Notes under the pieces: generated by a model
What the model was told of the DNA's origin: nothing
Seen by the model: the letters and a program-made list of their open reading frames with translations, nothing else
Databases searched by the model: none
Assembly (NCBI RefSeq): GCF_001637205.1
Contig: NZ_LVJH01000070.1
Coordinates: forward strand, 62,001-126,000
Direction of reading: 5' to 3'
From: Paenibacillus glacialis
GTDB taxonomy: Bacteria; Bacillota; Bacilli; Paenibacillales; Paenibacillaceae
Length of the DNA: 64,000 nt
Translations under genes and position numbers: made by a program
Shown: piece by piece, positions 61,683 through 64,000 of the stretch
How the letters are laid out: each line of letters starts with the position of its first letter
Numbering within the stretch: the stretch's first letter is position 1

Positions 61683-61820
61683 TTAGATCATAATATTATT
61701 TGCGCTGATCTTAACCACATTCTTAGCCCTGTATCTGATCTCAAACCAAATGCAGTGCTCCTTGAGGTCAATCAGGTATTCTTGGACAAATGTTTTTTGC
61801 TTGCCGTCAATCCAATTACT
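61683..61820 (-). pseudogene. Short open segment without a start codon
   Basis: About 45 codons read DGKQKTFVQEYLIDLKEHC then WFEIRYRAKNVV to TAA at 61683. It has protein-like composition and an AAGGAG upstream, but no in-frame ATG, GTG or TTG. Probably a gene remnant. Otherwise 61551-61908 holds only the tRNA-like fragment. Confidence 0.35.
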
Positions 61821-61908
61821 ATCAACTCCTTATAGATAATCATGGAACCTTTTATATCTCCAAACGTTTATATCATTAACTATGATATTACTTCGAGGTG
61901 AAAAGGTA

Positions 61909-62541
61909 ATGAGTTCAATCGTACCAATTGCATGTGCTGTACTGGCTTTATTATTTTCAGTGGCAGCCTGCTACCCATTGTTCTCAAGATTATTTTGGGT
62001 TCGAAAAATGCTAACAAAACCATATAAAATTTATAAACAATCTCCTGTCCCATCTTCACCTGTATTAAATAAAGCCTATCAATTATCAGAAGAATCCCGA
62101 TCATCTTTAGAATACTATGTTGTAGAATTTGATAAACGTTCACTCTCAGATCTCGTTTTCGAAATACGATTAAAATCACAATTTCAAAATGGACATGCAC
62201 ATTTAGTGAATTATTTGACAGTCAACATAATTCCACTTTTTTCCTTACTCATTGCATCCTTCGCTTTATTTGCTAACATGGTACCTCCAAACCAGTTAGT
62301 GGGGGTATTAGGATTTACTATTATCATCATAGTTGCGATAGTTCTTGTTGTTCTTCTTGATTACACTGATAAGGTCTTCGTTCAGGAACCAATAAACAAA
62401 CATCTTATCGTGATAGAAAAAGCTTTGAGTATTAAAAATAATGAACAACCACAATCATTAATGCCTACCAACAACAATGGCACACAAAGTCGGATCACAC
62501 TTATACGAAACGGCAGAAGAAAGAGACTTAAACGCTATTAG
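61909..62541 (+). CDS. Three-TM membrane protein of unknown function
   Basis: 210 residues from the ATG at 61909, eight bases after GAGGTG. TM1 is at about 3-27; TM2 and TM3 lie close together at about 107-125 and 130-152; the polar segment between TM1 and TM2 (about 30-100) contains YYVVEFDKRSLSDLVFEIR, and the C terminus is basic (RNGRRKRLKRY). No family is recognised. It faces away from the phage operon, so it is probable cargo. Confidence 0.7.
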   Translation: MSSIVPIACAVLALLFSVAACYPLFSRLFWVRKMLTKPYKIYKQSPVPSSPVLNKAYQLSEESRSSLEYYVVEFDKRSLSDLVFEIRLKSQFQNGHAHLVNYLTVNIIPLFSLLIASFALFANMVPPNQLVGVLGFTIIIIVAIVLVVLLDYTDKVFVQEPINKHLIVIEKALSIKNNEQPQSLMPTNNNGTQSRITLIRNGRRKRLKRY

Positions 62542-62559
62542 GCTTTTACAACGGCTAAT

Positions 62560-62586
62560 AAAAATGCCACTCCCGAAAGAGTGCAG
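62560..62586 (-). terminator. Terminator downstream of the broken regulator gene
   Basis: CACTC-tttcgg-GAGTG on the minus strand followed by GCATTTTTATT. The same bases can instead pair in a longer inverted repeat, GAAAGAGTGCAG (62575-62586) with CTGCACTCTTTC (62615-62626). Confidence 0.6.
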
Positions 62587-62699
62587 CAGCTAAACGGCAT
62601 AAAAGCCTTGCAAACTGCACTCTTTCAATTCTTGCACAATATCATAGTATCACGTGTAGACTGAACAAAAAATGCCCTCTTTTTGCCCTGACTTCGAAC

Positions 62700-63212
62700 T
62701 TACTCGAATCGGATCCCATCAACGCCAAAAATCAATACCGTCAAGGCTTTAACGGAACAATTGATGTCCTTGTACACCGTACGAGTATCAATTTTATGCC
62801 CTTCGGCCAAACTTTCAGCAGTTAATTTTTCATCCGAAATGTACATCGCATGAATGATTTGGTATAGCCTTAGGTCTTCTGGCTGTCCTGACTGTTCGCA
62901 CATCCCCTTATATACTTCAAGCATTCTTTGTAAAAATCGTACCATTGCCAGTGTGCGCTTCTTGCTTCTCTTTATTGCCGCGACAGCAAAGTCTTCGTCA
63001 TATATATCATCAACTGCTTCAGTCTTATCTAGTAAAGATATCTCTTCTTTCAGATCCTCGCTACGTGCAACGAAACCTCTGTAGTTTTTTTACAATAGTT
63101 TGGTATTTCTAAGGCGCCAATCCTGCTTAGCCTTAACTTGTTTTAGCTTTTCTTTTTCAAGATGTTCTATGGCAACTCGTGCAGCAATCTCAGCAATTTG
63201 TGTTTGATTCAT
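62700..63212 (-). pseudogene. Phage HTH regulatory protein interrupted by a stop codon
   Basis: From ATG 63212 (GGGGGAAAAG upstream) the frame reads 40 codons, NQTQIAEIAARVAIEHLEKE to NTKLL, then TAA at 63090-63092. It continues in the same frame KNYRGFVARSEDLKEE and on through KRSKKRTLAMVRFLQRMLE to a C-terminal HTH-like region ESLAEGHKIDTRTVYKDI, ending at 62700. The whole would be 170 residues, so one nonsense change breaks it. The distal 81 residues from ATG 62945 could still be translated. It is probably a phage transcription regulator; family uncertain. Confidence 0.8.
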
Positions 63213-63438
63213 TCGTCTTTTCCCCCTCGATTAAGCGTTCGATATACCAACGTGCTTTCTGTAAGTCCTCAACGCCGTTTTTCATCTTCCAGCGCCATAG
63301 GTATTTGATAGCTGCTCCTGTGTTGTAAGCCTCTGCTCCTGTCAGATCAGTGGTCGCCGCCTCTATCGCATCAATACACTCAACACCGCCTGCGGTGTAA
63401 TGGGGTGGATGGTTTACGTTATCAACTACCTTCGTCAT
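63190..63438 (-). CDS. DUF3310 phage protein
   Basis: 82 residues from the ATG at 63438, eight bases after GGAG. The DUF3310 pattern is plain: VNHPPHYTAGGVECIDAIEA, then AYNTGAAIKYLWRWKMKNG and DLQKARWYIERLI. These proteins are found in phage replication regions; the role is unknown. Its end overlaps the start of the broken regulator by 23 bases. Confidence 0.9.
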   Translation of the reverse strand: MTKVVDNVNHPPHYTAGGVECIDAIEAATTDLTGAEAYNTGAAIKYLWRWKMKNGVEDLQKARWYIERLIEGEKTNESNTNC

Positions 63439-63442
63439 ATGC

Positions 63443-64000
63443 TCACTCCTCAATATTTTCAATTCTCGCTTTTACGGCTGCCATCAAAGCATCTTGTCCG
63501 GCCGCTTTACCTTCAAGTGCGGCTATCACGTCCTCATCCATGGTACCTTCAGTGATTAAGTGGTGGATGATCACGCTTCGTTTTTGCCCTTGTCGGTGAA
63601 GTCTGGCATTAGCTTGTTGATAGAGTTCCAAGCTCCAGTTAAGACCGAACCAGACAATTACATTCCCACCATCTTGCAAATTGAGTCCATGACCTGCAGA
63701 AGCAGGATGAACGGCTAAAAGTGAAATCTCTCCTGCGTTCCAATCTGCGATGTCCTGATTACCGTTTGCCCCTTTACGCAAGGTTTGGGCTTGCTTAAAC
63801 CTTTGCTGGATACGCTCTAGGTCGTGCTTGTAGCTGTAGAATACTAAAACCGGATGACCGTTAGCAGCTTCGATGATATCCTCCAGTGCGTCCAGCTTGG
63901 CATCATGGATATGCTTGACTCCTCGATCTTCGTCATACACAGCTCCATTTGCCATCTGCAGTAACTTGTTGGATAACATCGCCGCGGTATTTGCTACAAC
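63443..64000 (-). CDS. SNF2-family helicase, C-terminal part (5' end outside window)
   Basis: 185 codons are visible, open to the right edge. The second RecA-like domain is complete: KLDALEDIIEAANGHPVLVFYSYK (motif IV region), LLAVHPASAGHGLNLQDGG (motif V) and QQANARLHRQGQKR (motif VI). This is the SNF2-like helicase common in the early region of Firmicute phages, needed for replication or recombination. It overlaps nothing; DUF3310 starts four bases later. Confidence 0.9.
   Translation of the reverse strand, partial: VVANTAAMLSNKLLQMANGAVYDEDRGVKHIHDAKLDALEDIIEAANGHPVLVFYSYKHDLERIQQRFKQAQTLRKGANGNQDIADWNAGEISLLAVHPASAGHGLNLQDGGNVIVWFGLNWSLELYQQANARLHRQGQKRSVIIHHLITEGTMDEDVIAALEGKAAGQDALMAAVKARIENIEE

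Larger units (their letters stand above)
51600..64000. mobile_element. Decayed PBSX-like prophage (left end at tRNA-Val, right end outside window)
   Basis: The region carries phage early genes, XkdQ/R/S/T-like tail genes, tail fibre, holin and endolysin, transcribed right to left, plus cargo genes. Packaging, portal, capsid, tail-tube and tape-measure genes are absent; xkdQ is truncated, xkdT frameshifted and one regulator gene broken by a stop codon. No integrase is visible; it may lie beyond 64000 or be lost. The left boundary is inferred from the tRNA and the change in gene content, not from a matched att pair. Confidence 0.8.

Noticed and set aside
62575..62626. 12-base inverted repeat as an operator
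   Set aside because: It competes with a simple terminator stem and lies downstream of the genes, so an operator role is unlikely.

Overview
The window looks like a chromosomal piece of a low-to-moderate-GC Firmicute, most probably Paenibacillus or a close relative. The main evidence is Bacillus-type gene sets and synteny: rqcH next to a YloB-type Ca2+ ATPase, ylbF-ylbG, ylaN near ftsW, acsA divergent from acuA with ccpA nearby and ytxJ (brxC) beside ccpA, and yktB near speA. Several housekeeping proteins are variants I associate with Paenibacillus. No database search was possible, so names rest on recognised motifs, length and neighbourhood.

Positions 1-51 kb are core chromosome. In order they hold: a methionine-cycle fusion enzyme (cut by the left edge), dapF, a Ca2+ P-type ATPase divergent from rqcH, a PHP phosphoesterase, ylbF-ylbG, an XPB-type helicase with a partner protein, an M20 amidohydrolase, yugN-ftsW, an Asp23 protein, a Ca2+/H+ exchanger, ylaN, an odd HPr-like protein, an M29 aminopeptidase, a lipoprotein, a GAF-GGDEF diguanylate cyclase, rpsD with a long leader, a class A PBP with FN3 domains, acsA/acuA, mtnN, ccpA, brxC, a DJ-1/PfpI protein, a two-gene PTS operon (EIICBA plus enzyme I), a CoA-binding protein, aroA-aroK, gnd, yktB, an MFS transporter, speA and a run of small proteins. 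Most genes are single units or pairs separated by clear hairpin terminators, many of them bidirectional between convergent genes.

Three intergenic spots (about 9.3, 34.6 and 42.9 kb) carry copies of a roughly 100-bp two-hairpin repeat. A miniature inverted-repeat element of 83-87 bp occurs twice (33.95 and 42.96 kb); one copy has inserted into a repeat copy.

From a tRNA-Val(GAC) at 51.49 kb to the right edge lies a decayed PBSX-like prophage transcribed right to left. Present are an SNF2-type helicase (cut by the right edge), a DUF3310 protein, a regulator gene broken by a stop codon, a truncated xkdQ, xkdR and xkdS homologues, a frameshifted xkdT (baseplate J) gene, a YmfQ-like protein, a tail fibre gene with a G9 tract, holin and M23 endolysin. 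Packaging, head, tail-tube and tape-measure genes are missing. At that gap (60.2-62.5 kb) sit unrelated genes: a Cas2-like small protein, a 50-residue ORF, a signal-peptide/TM/coiled-coil protein and a three-TM protein. A second cargo pocket (54.4-56.7 kb) has an acyltransferase with an apparent ATT start and a secreted nucleoside-hydrolase-like protein. No CRISPR array, rRNA or complete transposase gene was seen.
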